A stretch of DNA of 53,788 bases, taken from contig CALXOE010000020.1 in NCBI GenBank assembly GCA_944389935.1, positions 1 to 53,788 of the forward strand. Direction: 5' to 3'. The notes below the pieces were generated by a model. The model worked only from the letters and a program-made list of their open reading frames with translations. It made no database searches and was not told the DNA's origin. The position numbers and the translations under genes were made by a program. Each line of letters begins with the position of its first letter. Position 1 is the stretch's first letter. Positions 43,807 through 52,565 of this stretch are shown piece after piece. This DNA is from an uncultured Victivallis sp. Its GTDB lineage: Bacteria > Verrucomicrobiota > Lentisphaeria > Victivallales > Victivallaceae.

Positions 43807-44552
43807 AGATCATTCTCGTCGGCAAAAATCTCGAGGATATCCGCCCGATGCTCGCGGCCCGCGGATTCGTCGAAGACGCCGCCGCGCCGGAACTGGTTGT
43901 GGCCCACGGCGGAGACGGGGCTCTGCTCGGAGCCGCCCGCGCCTACCCGAAGCTGCCGCTGCTGCCGATCCGCGACGCGCGCACCGCGCCGCTCTGCCCC
44001 GAACACGAGTGCGGAATCCAGCTCGATGCGTTCCGCGCCGGCACGACGCAGCTCACCCGCATGCCGAAAGTGTGCGGCACGGTCAGGGACATCACGCTGA
44101 GTGCGCTCAACGACGTGTTTCTGCACAACCACGACCGGTCGAGCGCGCTGCGCTACCGTGTCCGCATCAACCGCGAACTCTATGCGAACGAGGTCGTCGG
44201 CGACGGAGTCGGAATCGCGAGCGTCCACGGCAGCACCGCCTATTACAAGAGCATCACCCACAGCATCTTCCGGGTCGGAATCGGGCTGGCGTTCAGCAAT
44301 TCGACCGAAGAGGTGAGCCACCTTGTGCTGGACTCCTCCTCGGTCATCGAGATTGAAGTCGTCCGCGGTCCCGGAATCCTCATCGCCGACAACGCTCCCG
44401 AGCGGCCGCTCGTCTCCGAGGGAGAGCTCGTCACGTTCCGTCAGTCCGGGGAGTGTGCCGAGGTCTATGGACTTGAGAACTTCATGTGCCCCGCCTGCCG
44501 CGCGCTCCGCCATCCGAGTCCGCAGCCGCGCCCGTCCGGCTGGCTCTTCTGA
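43803..44552 (+). CDS. nadK: NAD kinase
   Basis: 249 residues, a compact form. Phosphorylates NAD+ to NADP+. The GGDG motif is present (VAHGGDGALLGAARAYP) and the second conserved region reads VGDGVGIASVHGSTAYYKS, equivalent to the TPTGSTAY signature with SVHGSTAYY. The last 20 residues are Pro/Arg-rich (CPACRALRHPSPQPRPS). Coupled to the SpoU gene and convergent with dus 13 bp away. Confidence 0.9.
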   Translation: MKIILVGKNLEDIRPMLAARGFVEDAAAPELVVAHGGDGALLGAARAYPKLPLLPIRDARTAPLCPEHECGIQLDAFRAGTTQLTRMPKVCGTVRDITLSALNDVFLHNHDRSSALRYRVRINRELYANEVVGDGVGIASVHGSTAYYKSITHSIFRVGIGLAFSNSTEEVSHLVLDSSSVIEIEVVRGPGILIADNAPERPLVSEGELVTFRQSGECAEVYGLENFMCPACRALRHPSPQPRPSGWLF

Positions 44553-44565
44553 AGCGTCAAAAGCT

Positions 44566-45561
44566 TTACGCACCGTCCGCGAGCGCACGATCTCCATCGG
44601 GATGGTGCACAAGTTCCTGCGGCGCCGCCGCGAGAAATGCGTCGAATTCGGTTTTCGTGCAGAGAAACGAAATCTGCGCCCGGAACTCCCCGCGGAACCC
44701 GCGTCCACGAACGTAGTCGTGCAGGATTTTCCGCGCGATCCGCATCGCGGATTCTTCACCGTAAAGTTCGATCATTCCATAAATGTGATTCCGGACGAGT
44801 TCGCTCCACTGTGCGATGGTCGGGGGAGAATACCCCTCCCCCTCCGCAAGTTCCCGGAAGAGCCACGGATTCCCCATCGCGCCGCGCGCAAGCATCACTG
44901 CGCCGCAGCCGGTTTCGTGCCGGATCTCGTCATAACTCACCCGCCCGGTCACACCGCCGTTCGCAATGATCTGAACTCCGGGCAGCGCCTCGCGCACAAG
45001 CCGGATCTGATCGAACGCGACAGGGCCGGAATAAAACGCCTCCTTGACTCTCCCGTGAATCGTTATCGCCTCCGCTCCGAGCCGGGCAAGCCCTTTCGCA
45101 AGTTCGAGCGTCGGCGCCGGATCTGCCGCATCAACGATCCGGATCTTCGCGGAGAGCCGGTGGCGCGACCGTTCCCGGAACAGGGCAAAACATTCGAGCG
45201 CCCGGTCGATATGCCTCCCCAGTTCCGCGCCGGCACCTTTCTTCGCAACTTTCGGAACCGGACAGCCGAGGTTGAAGTCCAGAATATCAAAGGAGTATTC
45301 ATTCAGCACATCAAGCGCGATCTTCAGATGCTCGAGATTCGCTCCGACGAGCTGAACCCCGAGAAAAGACTCATCCTCTCCACGGCGCAGCATCGACTCC
45401 GACCGCTTGCGGGCGTAGGCCAGAGAGGCCGCATCGACCATCTCCGTGAATGCGTAACGACAGCCGCAGCTGCGCGCAGCGCGGCGATAGGCAAGGTCAG
45501 TATAACCTGAAAGCGGAGCAAGCACAAGTGCATTCTCCGGATACGGAAACTGGAAACTCAT
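44566..45561 (-). CDS. dus: tRNA-dihydrouridine synthase (DusB-like)
   Basis: 331 residues. FMN-dependent reduction of uridines in tRNA. TIM-barrel motifs: LVLAPLSGYTDLAYR, the catalytic cysteine region FNLGCPVPKVAKKGAGAEL, ITIHGRVKEAFYSGPV, IIANGGVTG and VMLARGAMGNPWLF, then the C-terminal helical domain. It lies 4 bp downstream of the sigma factor gene on the same strand. Confidence 0.93.
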   Translation of the reverse strand: MSFQFPYPENALVLAPLSGYTDLAYRRAARSCGCRYAFTEMVDAASLAYARKRSESMLRRGEDESFLGVQLVGANLEHLKIALDVLNEYSFDILDFNLGCPVPKVAKKGAGAELGRHIDRALECFALFRERSRHRLSAKIRIVDAADPAPTLELAKGLARLGAEAITIHGRVKEAFYSGPVAFDQIRLVREALPGVQIIANGGVTGRVSYDEIRHETGCGAVMLARGAMGNPWLFRELAEGEGYSPPTIAQWSELVRNHIYGMIELYGEESAMRIARKILHDYVRGRGFRGEFRAQISFLCTKTEFDAFLAAAPQELVHHPDGDRALADGA

Positions 45562-45565
45562 CTGG

Positions 45566-46372
45566 CTACTTCATCTTGACGATCTGCTGCTGGAGTTTGC
45601 GCAGCGCCTGATTCTGAATCTGACGAACCCGTTCATTCGTACAGCCGATGATTGCACCGACCTCTTCGAGCGTACGCACCGGCTCGCCATCGAGGCCGAA
45701 CCGCAGACGCAGCACCTGGCGCTCGCGCTCGGGCAGCGTCTCGAGCAGCGCCAGAAGCTGTTCGATGTCCTCAAGGTTGATCAACTCCTGATCCGGCCCC
45801 GGAGCGGTTTCATCATGAACGAATTCCATGAATTCCCCGCCATCGCTCTCATCGCTCGAAACCGGCGCATTGAGCGAGTGAACCTCCACCTGATTCGAGC
45901 TGCGCAGCCGCTGAATCGTCGCGACCGGCAGTTTTGCCGCGTCTGCGACCTCTTCGTCGGTCGGTTCGCGCCCGAGCTTGTCAGCGAGTTCACGGGTCAC
46001 CTTGCGGATCCGCCGCCAGTTGATCTGCGTGCCGATCGGAACGCGCACCGTGCTGACCTGTTCGGCGATCGCCTGCCGGATCGCCTGTTTGATCCACCAG
46101 GCGCTGTACGTACTGAACCGCGCTCCACGCGAGGGGTCGAACTTCCGGGCGGCGGTGATGAGACCACGATTCCCCTCCGAGACAAGATCGTCCCAGGAGA
46201 GTCCGCGCCCCAGAAAATCATTCGCGATCTTCTGTACAAGCCGCAGATTCTGCTCAATCAGGGCATTGACGCGCTCTTCTTCGGTCTGCGTCTCCGGGGA
46301 CGCAGACTGGCTCTGCGCGTCAATGCGTTCTTTCTCGCTCTGCCGGGTTGTGCCGGTATTCTCCTCCTCCAC
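45566..46372 (-). CDS. RNA polymerase sigma factor, sigma-70 family (RpoD/RpoS-like, short)
   Basis: 268 residues, lacking region 1.1. Region 2 is RVNALIEQNLRLVQKIANDF to RFSTYSAWWIKQAIRQAI, with region 2.4 intact. Region 3 spans VRVPIGTQINWRRIRKVTREL. Region 4 has LPERERQVLRLRFGLDGE and LEEVGAIIGCTNERVRQIQNQALRKL. About 35 acidic/Gln-rich residues precede region 2. It is too short for the primary sigma of most bacteria and probably is an alternative group 2-type factor. It sits between purL and dus in one operon. Confidence 0.92.
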   Translation of the reverse strand: MEEENTGTTRQSEKERIDAQSQSASPETQTEEERVNALIEQNLRLVQKIANDFLGRGLSWDDLVSEGNRGLITAARKFDPSRGARFSTYSAWWIKQAIRQAIAEQVSTVRVPIGTQINWRRIRKVTRELADKLGREPTDEEVADAAKLPVATIQRLRSSNQVEVHSLNAPVSSDESDGGEFMEFVHDETAPGPDQELINLEDIEQLLALLETLPERERQVLRLRFGLDGEPVRTLEEVGAIIGCTNERVRQIQNQALRKLQQQIVKMK

Positions 46373-46397
46373 TTCCGACCTCGCAGTTAAGAATTTT

Positions 46398-49370
46398 TCA
46401 GATCTGGTCGAGCGTGCCCTTATATGCGTTCAGCAACGCTTCCAGTGCAATATGCTTTTCGCCGCCGGCTTTCGACCGGAAAGTCAACTCCGGCTGCTCC
46501 GTCACCGTTCCGACGCAGGCGAACGGAATGCCCTTGAGCTTCTCCTCGAAGGCCGCCCGATCGGACGGACGCACCGTCGCGACAAACCGGCTGTTCGACT
46601 CCGAGAAAAGGATTTCGACATCGCTGCAGCCCTCTGCCGGAATCGCGTCGAGATCGATCTCGAGTCCGAGACGCCCCGCCATCGCAACTCGCGCAAACGC
46701 CACGCCCAATCCGCCGAGTGCGGGCGTCGTGAGCGACTGCACAAGTTCCGCATCGGTCGCCGCCGAAACCGCCCGGTAGATCGCTTTCGCCCGCTCCGCA
46801 TCCACTTTCGGCACCTGGTTGCCGAGCGCGCCGAGCATTGCAAAATATTCACTTCCGCCGAGCTCCGGCAATGTCCGGCCGATCACGTAAACAAGATCCC
46901 CGGCCTGTTTGGCGTCAGGCGTAACCGACTTGCGGATATCGTCCATCTTGGAAATCATGCTGAAGAGCAGCGACGGAGGAATCGAAATCTTGCGCCCGCC
47001 GCGCGTGCTGTCGTTCTTCATCGAATCCTTGCCCGAGATGCACGGCACGAGAAATGCCTTCGTGTAATCCGCCAGCGCTTCGTTCGCGCGGACGAGCTGC
47101 GCGAGTTTGTATTCGCCGTCCGGCGTCTTTTCGCTCTGCACCGGATCGGGCCAGCAGAAGTTGTCGAGGCAGGCGATCTTGTCGAGCTTGCCGCCGACCG
47201 CGATCACGCGGCGGATGCCGAGGTCGATCTCCGACGCCGCCATGTGGTAAGTGTCGATATCGCTGTAGCGCGGCAGCAGCGCCGACGAAAGAATCACGCC
47301 CTCCGTCGAAAGCGGTTCGATCATCGTGACGGTCGCATCGCCCTGCACGTCGCGACATTTGCCGATAAACGGCTTGACCACACTCAACCCCTTGACCTCG
47401 TGGTCGTACTGGCGGGCCTTGTATTCATCGGAGCAGATGTTCAGCCGCCCCATCATCGCGACCAGATCCGCAGCACAGTCGCGGCAGGAGATCGACGGCT
47501 CCTCAAAGTGCGGCGCTTTCCACACCGCTTTCAGATGCATCTGCGGCAGCCCGTCGTGCATGAACTCGAGATCGAGCAGACAGACGGTCTTACCGTCGTA
47601 CAGGATGTGAAACTTGCCGTCATTGGTGAACTCTCCGAGGACCGAAACCTCCACATCACGTTCCGCCGCAAGGGTTTTAAACTCCTCGATCTTCTCGGGC
47701 GGAACCGCGAAGCTCATGCGCTCCTGCGCTTCCGAGACCAGAATCTCCCACGGCTGAAGCCCTGCGTATTTGACCGGTGCTTTCGCCAGATCCATGCGGC
47801 AGCCGTTGCAGTGCTCGGCCATCTCGCCGACGCTCGAAGAGAGCCCGCCGGCGCCGTTGTCGGTGATGAACCGGTAGAGGCCGCGATCGCGCGCCTCGCG
47901 GATAAAGTCACTGAGCTTCTTCTGCGTGATCGGATCACCGATCTGAACGGCCTGAACGGGGCTGTCCTTGTGCAGCTCCTCGCTCGAAAACGTCGCGCCG
48001 TGGATGCCGTCCTTGCCGATCCGTCCGCCGCCCATGACGATGAGGTCGCCCGGTTCGATCCGCTTCGTCCAACCCGGCACACCGTTGATGCTCTTCGGCA
48101 GAGTACCGACCGTGCCGCAGTAGACCAGCGGCTTGCCGATATAACGCGCATCGAAATATTCAAACCCGTTCCCATAAGGGATTCCGGACTGATTGCCGCC
48201 GTCGATCACGCCCTTGTGCACCCCGTCGCGCAACCGCCGCGGATGCAGCAGTCCCTCCGGAACATCCTTGTCGTCGGTAAACGGCGAACCGAGGCAATAC
48301 CCCCAGACGTTGATCAGGAGATCTGCCCCCTGCCCCGTCCCGAGCGGGTCACGGTTCACGCCGACGATTCCGGTCATCGCCCCGCCGTAGGGATCGAGCG
48401 CCGACGGACTGTTGTGGGTCTCGACCTTGTAGACGAGATCGACCTTGTCGTTGAAAGTGATGACGCCGGCATTGTCCTTGAAGACCGAAACGAGATAATC
48501 GACTTTCTCGCCGATTTCCTTTGTACTCTTCTGGATGAAAGTCTTATAGCAGGAGGTGATTTCGCGCTTCTCGCCGGTTTCGGCATCGGTGTAGTCGACT
48601 TTCGCGGCGAAGATCTTGTGCTTGCAGTGTTCGCTCCAGGTCTGGGCGATGACCTCGAGTTCAACGTCGGTCGGATTGCGTCCGAGACCGTAGGCCTCGC
48701 GGTTCTTCGCATTGCGGAAATAGTTCTGGATCGCTTTCATCTCCTCCAGCGACAAGGCGAGAATTCCATGACGGCTGATTTCCATGAGCTTCTCGTCGGG
48801 AACTTCGAGATCGTATTCGCGCACTTTCACGTTATCGACGCCGGTCACGAACGGCAGATTCATCGGAATCCCGTCGGAGACCTCTTCGCCGGAGAGAACG
48901 CAAACCGTCTGGATCAGTTCATTTGCAAGCAGTTTCGATGCGATCGCCTGCGCCTGTTCCCGGGTCAGATCGCGACCGTAGAAAAGGTATTCGGTCGAAC
49001 TGAACACGACTTCGTTTTCCCCGAGTTTGCGGCCGAGAATGTCGCCGACCGCCGACTTCGCGGAACGGCCGACATTATCGGTCACACCCGGCCGGAAACC
49101 GACCGCAACCAGGAAGTCACACTCGGGCAGCTCCTGGAAATTCTCGGATTTGGCCGCGGTGACCCGCCACCCCTGCAGCACCGGATTGTAAAGCAACGCG
49201 GCGACCTTCTGCGCCTCTTTCTCGGTGATATCCGCCACGACCGTGTACACGTCGCGCGTGCGAACCTGCTCCACGGGGAAGCCGTAAAACTTTTCAATCT
49301 GTTTCTTAACGCCCTCGCCACGGGCGTCGCGCCACTGCGGCAGCGGCGAAATTTCGATTCTGTAATTCAT
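46398..49370 (-). CDS. purL: Phosphoribosylformylglycinamidine synthase, PurS-PurL fusion without glutaminase domain
   Basis: 990 residues from the ATG at 49370; an upstream extension to 49496 is not conserved-looking. The N-terminal 80 residues look like PurS (MNYRIEISPLPQWRDARG, VEQVRTRDVYTVVADI). The PurL catalytic core follows: QTWSEHCKHKIF, VETHNSPSALDPYGGAMTGI, GVNRDPLGTG, then GKPLVYCGTVG, ITDNGAGGLSSSVGEMAEHC and a C-terminal AIR-synthase-like half (LVRANEALADYTKAF, CISGKDSMKND, PALGGLGVAFARVAMAGRLGLEIDL). The chain stops without the C-terminal class I amidotransferase of large PurL, so a separate PurQ must supply ammonia. Confidence 0.93.
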   Translation of the reverse strand: MNYRIEISPLPQWRDARGEGVKKQIEKFYGFPVEQVRTRDVYTVVADITEKEAQKVAALLYNPVLQGWRVTAAKSENFQELPECDFLVAVGFRPGVTDNVGRSAKSAVGDILGRKLGENEVVFSSTEYLFYGRDLTREQAQAIASKLLANELIQTVCVLSGEEVSDGIPMNLPFVTGVDNVKVREYDLEVPDEKLMEISRHGILALSLEEMKAIQNYFRNAKNREAYGLGRNPTDVELEVIAQTWSEHCKHKIFAAKVDYTDAETGEKREITSCYKTFIQKSTKEIGEKVDYLVSVFKDNAGVITFNDKVDLVYKVETHNSPSALDPYGGAMTGIVGVNRDPLGTGQGADLLINVWGYCLGSPFTDDKDVPEGLLHPRRLRDGVHKGVIDGGNQSGIPYGNGFEYFDARYIGKPLVYCGTVGTLPKSINGVPGWTKRIEPGDLIVMGGGRIGKDGIHGATFSSEELHKDSPVQAVQIGDPITQKKLSDFIREARDRGLYRFITDNGAGGLSSSVGEMAEHCNGCRMDLAKAPVKYAGLQPWEILVSEAQERMSFAVPPEKIEEFKTLAAERDVEVSVLGEFTNDGKFHILYDGKTVCLLDLEFMHDGLPQMHLKAVWKAPHFEEPSISCRDCAADLVAMMGRLNICSDEYKARQYDHEVKGLSVVKPFIGKCRDVQGDATVTMIEPLSTEGVILSSALLPRYSDIDTYHMAASEIDLGIRRVIAVGGKLDKIACLDNFCWPDPVQSEKTPDGEYKLAQLVRANEALADYTKAFLVPCISGKDSMKNDSTRGGRKISIPPSLLFSMISKMDDIRKSVTPDAKQAGDLVYVIGRTLPELGGSEYFAMLGALGNQVPKVDAERAKAIYRAVSAATDAELVQSLTTPALGGLGVAFARVAMAGRLGLEIDLDAIPAEGCSDVEILFSESNSRFVATVRPSDRAAFEEKLKGIPFACVGTVTEQPELTFRSKAGGEKHIALEALLNAYKGTLDQI

Positions 49371-49411
49371 CAGCCAGGCCTTTCCATGCAATACCATTCC
49401 TGTCAAAGGGT

Positions 49412-49539
49412 AATTTACACCCGAACTCGTCCGGATACAAATCAGAATCCGTGACTTTTTCCACATTCCACAAAATTCCGCATGCGCTCCGGACATCGGT
49501 CCGAAAACGCTTGAAATCTCCGAATATCAGGAGTATATT
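49412..49539. promoter_or_regulatory. Divergent promoters of purL (minus) and the alpha-galactosidase gene (plus)
   Basis: Minus: TTGTAT (49440-49435), 17 bp, TAAATT (49417-49412). Plus: TTGAAA (49511-49516), 17 bp, TATATT (49534-49539), 52 bp before the alpha-galactosidase start. No riboswitch-like structure was recognised. Confidence 0.6.
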
Positions 49540-49590
49540 AACCGGAATAATCTTTTTATCTGGCAATCAAAATATCGGGGAATACCGGGA

Positions 49591-51780
49591 ATGGCGATTT
49601 CATTCAACGAAACGAACAAAGTGTTCAAGCTCGACGCAGGAGCCTCCACCTATGCGTTCATGATCGAACCGAACGGATATGTGGCTCATCTTTATTATGG
49701 TCCGGAAGTTGCATCCGACGCATTCGCATATCTTTACCGTCCGATGGAACGGGCTTTTTCACCGGCCGCGCCGGGTACGACCGCCCCGGAGTCACGCGAT
49801 GTGATCCTCCAGGAGTTCGGCACAAACGGGGTCGGCGACTTCCACGCGCCCTCCATCATTGTCCGCCAGGGGAACGGGCACACGGTTACGGATTTCAAAT
49901 ACCGCTCCCATCAGATTCGGAAAGGGAAACCGGCGCTTCCCGGACTGCCGGCGACGTTCGGCAGCGACGATGATGTCGATACGCTGGAACTCTCGCTTTA
50001 CGACGAAGCGAGTGATGTGGAAATTCTGCTGCGTTACAGTGCGTTCCGGAAATACAACGCCATCGCCCGCTCCGTGCAGGTAGTGAATCATTCCGCCGAG
50101 ACGGTGCATCTGGAGAAAATCGCGAGCGCCGCACTTGATTTCGCAGACGGCCTGCTCGACCTGATTCACCTGCCCGGGGCCTGGGCGCGTGAACGCTCGG
50201 TGGAACGCCATCCGGTGAACCATTCGCGGACCGTACTCGAATCCGTGCGCGGACTTTCGAGTCACCAGCAGAACCCGTTTTTCGCGCTGGCGACGCCGGA
50301 AACGACTGAAAGGAACGGCGAAATCTTCGGCGCGGCGCTGCTTTACAGCGGGAATTTCGCTGCGGAGATCGAACTCGATCAGTTCAACCAGCTTCGCGCC
50401 CAGATCGGCATCAACGAGCGCACATTCGAGTGGACGCTCGCGCCGGGAGAAAGTTTCACGGCGCCGGAAGTGCTTCTCGTCTATTCCCGGGACGGGATCG
50501 GCGGGATGAGCCGGACATTCCACGACATGTTCCGGAATCACCTGATCCGCAGCTACTGGAAAGATCTGAAACGTCCGATTCTCGTCAACAACTGGGAAGC
50601 GACCTACTTTGATTTCGATGCGAAAAAGCTGCTCTCGATCGCGAGGGACGCGGCTGATCTGGGCATTGAGATGCTCGTCCTCGACGACGGCTGGTTCGGC
50701 AGGCGCAATGACGACCGCTCGAGCCTCGGAGACTGGTTCGTCAACGAGGAGAAACTCGATGGCGGGCTCGGCAAACTGGTGAAAGAGGTCAATCAACTCG
50801 GGCTCAAGTTCGGACTCTGGTTCGAGCCGGAGATGATCTCGCGCGAGAGTGAGCTTTTCCGTGCCCATCCGGACTGGTGTCTGCACGTGCCCGGCCGCGG
50901 TGCGTCGGAGGGGCGAAACCAGTTGGTGCTGGACATGTCGCGTCCGGAAGTGGTCGATTATCTGTATGAGACGATCTGCAAGGTGCTGGACAGTGCGAAC
51001 ATCGAATACATCAAATGGGATGCGAACCGTCATCTTACCGAGGTCGGTTCGGCGGTGATGCCTGCGGACCGGCAAAAAGAGGTCTCACACCGTTATGTGC
51101 TTGGGATGTACGAGCTGCATGAGCGGCTGTTGAAACGGTATCCGAAACTTCTGATCGAGGGTTGTTCCGGTGGTGGCGGTCGCTTTGACGCGGGGATGCT
51201 CTACTACGTTCCGCAGATCTGGACCAGCGACGACACGGATGCGATCGAACGTCTGAAGATCCAGTATGGGACGAGCCTGGTCTACCCCTGCTCGACGATG
51301 GGTGCGCACATTTCGGATTGCCCGAATCATCAGACGGGGCGGATCAATCCGTTTGCGACGCGGGGTTATGTTGCATTGTCGGGGACGTTCGGCTATGAAC
51401 TTGACCTCAATAAGATGAACGACGAGGAGCGTGCGGAGATCCGGAAACAGGTTGCGGCGTACCACAAATACAATCATCTGGTGGCGCAGGGGGATCTTTA
51501 CCGTCTGACGGATCCGTTCAATCCCGGGACGGTGGTGGTGATCTGGGAACATGCTGCGAAAGACGGTTCAGAAGCTTTGGTGACGATGGTTCAGCCGCGG
51601 AACGTGCCGAATGGTCAGCTGTTCCGGGTGCGGTTGTGCGGACTTGATCCGGCGGGGGTTTACAAAGAGGAGAAGAGCGGCGTCTGCTACACGGGAGAGA
51701 TGCTGATGAATGCCGGTTTGAACGTACCGCGCTATGAGCGTGACGGAGCAGGAGAACTCTTCCATTTTGTTCGCATCTGA
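49591..51780 (+). CDS. Alpha-galactosidase, GH36 (AgaA/AgaB-like)
   Basis: 729 residues with no signal peptide, so cytoplasmic. An N-terminal beta-supersandwich is followed by a TIM barrel (PILVNNWEATYFDFDAKKLL, VLDDGWFGRRNDDRSSLGDW, FGLWFEPEMIS) and a C-terminal beta domain. The nucleophile is D477 (YIKWDANRHL) and the acid/base D547 (WTSDDTDAIERL). As I recall, these fall one residue from D478 and D548 of the Geobacillus AgaB enzyme of the same length, so the assignment to that subgroup is firm. It hydrolyses terminal alpha-1,6-galactose from raffinose-type oligosaccharides or galactomannan. No transporter or regulator gene is adjacent. Confidence 0.95.
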   Translation: MAISFNETNKVFKLDAGASTYAFMIEPNGYVAHLYYGPEVASDAFAYLYRPMERAFSPAAPGTTAPESRDVILQEFGTNGVGDFHAPSIIVRQGNGHTVTDFKYRSHQIRKGKPALPGLPATFGSDDDVDTLELSLYDEASDVEILLRYSAFRKYNAIARSVQVVNHSAETVHLEKIASAALDFADGLLDLIHLPGAWARERSVERHPVNHSRTVLESVRGLSSHQQNPFFALATPETTERNGEIFGAALLYSGNFAAEIELDQFNQLRAQIGINERTFEWTLAPGESFTAPEVLLVYSRDGIGGMSRTFHDMFRNHLIRSYWKDLKRPILVNNWEATYFDFDAKKLLSIARDAADLGIEMLVLDDGWFGRRNDDRSSLGDWFVNEEKLDGGLGKLVKEVNQLGLKFGLWFEPEMISRESELFRAHPDWCLHVPGRGASEGRNQLVLDMSRPEVVDYLYETICKVLDSANIEYIKWDANRHLTEVGSAVMPADRQKEVSHRYVLGMYELHERLLKRYPKLLIEGCSGGGGRFDAGMLYYVPQIWTSDDTDAIERLKIQYGTSLVYPCSTMGAHISDCPNHQTGRINPFATRGYVALSGTFGYELDLNKMNDEERAEIRKQVAAYHKYNHLVAQGDLYRLTDPFNPGTVVVIWEHAAKDGSEALVTMVQPRNVPNGQLFRVRLCGLDPAGVYKEEKSGVCYTGEMLMNAGLNVPRYERDGAGELFHFVRI

Positions 51781-51838
51781 CAAGGGGTGAGGCACGGGAA
51801 ATGCAGGAAAGCGCCTTGATTTCCCGTGTTTCCCCTTG
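51781..51838 (+). terminator. Long hairpin after the alpha-galactosidase gene
   Basis: CACGGGAAAT (51793-51802) pairs with ATTTCCCGTG (51819-51828), and CAAGGGG (51781-51787) with CCCCTTG (51832-51838). There is no clear T-run, so termination efficiency is uncertain. Confidence 0.55.
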
Positions 51839-51864
51839 AAAAACGAGCAAACTGCGGATATTTT
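51836..51864 (+). promoter_or_regulatory. Promoter of tRNA-Arg
   Basis: TTGAAA (51836-51841), 17 bp, TATTTT (51859-51864), 18 bp upstream of the mature tRNA 5' end. Confidence 0.6.
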
Positions 51865-51882
51865 ATAGGACAGAAACAAGCC

Positions 51883-51958
51883 GGCCCGGTAGCTCAGAGG
51901 ATAGAGCAGCTGCCTTCTAAGCAGTTGGCCGTGGGTTCGATTCCCGCCCGGGCTACCA
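51883..51958 (+). tRNA. tRNA-Arg (anticodon UCU)
   Basis: 76 nt cloverleaf. The acceptor stem GGCCCGG pairs with CCGGGCT (first pair G-U), followed by discriminator A and an encoded CCA (51956-51958). The anticodon loop CTTCTAA gives TCT, flanked by CTGC/GCAG. The T-loop is GTTCGATTC. Such tRNA 3' ends are common integration sites, and the sequence changes character directly downstream. Confidence 0.95.
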
Positions 51959-52327
51959 TTTTAACTCCCTGATTTCAAGCAAGAAGCAACACAAAACCAA
52001 CTTCTCTGCCTCATCCTGAATCAAGCTGATTTTTGCTGTATTCATTGCAGAAATTGCCACATTTTTGCCACATTTTTTTATTTCCTTTTCAGACCTCAAT
52101 CTTTTGTGCTCTATGCAGATTCCAAGTTGAACTTTGAAATTGCATAAAACAGACCTTGAACCCAGACCAGCACAACCCGGTAAAAACTTACTTCTCAAAT
52201 ATCCAACTCCCTGCATAAACAGGATGAAAATCAGCGAAGCCGTTGAATGAGATGATTCTGTTTCGTTGTGAGTTCGCCCCCCTCGCTCTGAGATTCCGCT
52301 GTTCTGTGTGAAATTATGCTTGCACAT
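51953..52327 (-). CDS. Uncertain 124-codon open frame next to tRNA-Arg
   Basis: The frame ends inside the tRNA 3' end (its stop lies within the CTACCA region). The translation has no recognisable domain and lacks the Arg-His-Arg-Tyr residues of tyrosine recombinases, though its position is where an integrase gene would end. It contains a tandem TGTGGCAAAAA repeat (GCCACATTTTT on the plus strand, about 52055-52076). Most likely non-coding or a remnant. Confidence 0.2.
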   Translation of the reverse strand: MCKHNFTQNSGISERGGRTHNETESSHSTASLIFILFMQGVGYLRSKFLPGCAGLGSRSVLCNFKVQLGICIEHKRLRSEKEIKKCGKNVAISAMNTAKISLIQDEAEKLVLCCFLLEIRELKW

Positions 52328-52473
52328 ATCATTTATTTATCTCCGTCATCTTATGCGGGGGAATAATCCGGTCAAAGTACCAACTGCGCTGTGCAGGAGA
52401 TCACGCATCAAAAGTCCCCGCGCCAGCAGGCATGTTTCGCGTTATCAAAAACAGGTAAATTGGTAGTACCTAT

Positions 52474-52515
52474 ATAAGCCTCCGGTGAGGGCTTCAGACA
52501 TCACCGGAGGCTTAT
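52474..52515. repeat. 15-bp perfect inverted repeat with 12-nt loop upstream of the Gp2-like gene
   Basis: ATAAGCCTCCGGTGA (52474-52488) pairs fully with TCACCGGAGGCTTAT (52501-52515) across the loop gggcttcagaca. It is not followed by a T-run. It lies 51 bp before a rolling-circle replication-type gene, so it is a candidate replication origin or nicking hairpin; a terminator for upstream transcription is the alternative. Confidence 0.65.
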
Positions 52516-52565
52516 TCCTGCAGAAAGGAAACAGAATAAACCGTAAGCAAGAGAAAGACAGTAAC

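Noticed and set aside
45978..49454. 1158-codon plus-strand frame opposite purL
   Set aside because: Shadow of purL, with composition typical of antisense frames and no recognisable domain.
51953..52327. Integrase gene ending at the tRNA-Arg
   Set aside because: The position is right but the translation lacks the catalytic residues of tyrosine or serine recombinases; kept only as a low-confidence frame.
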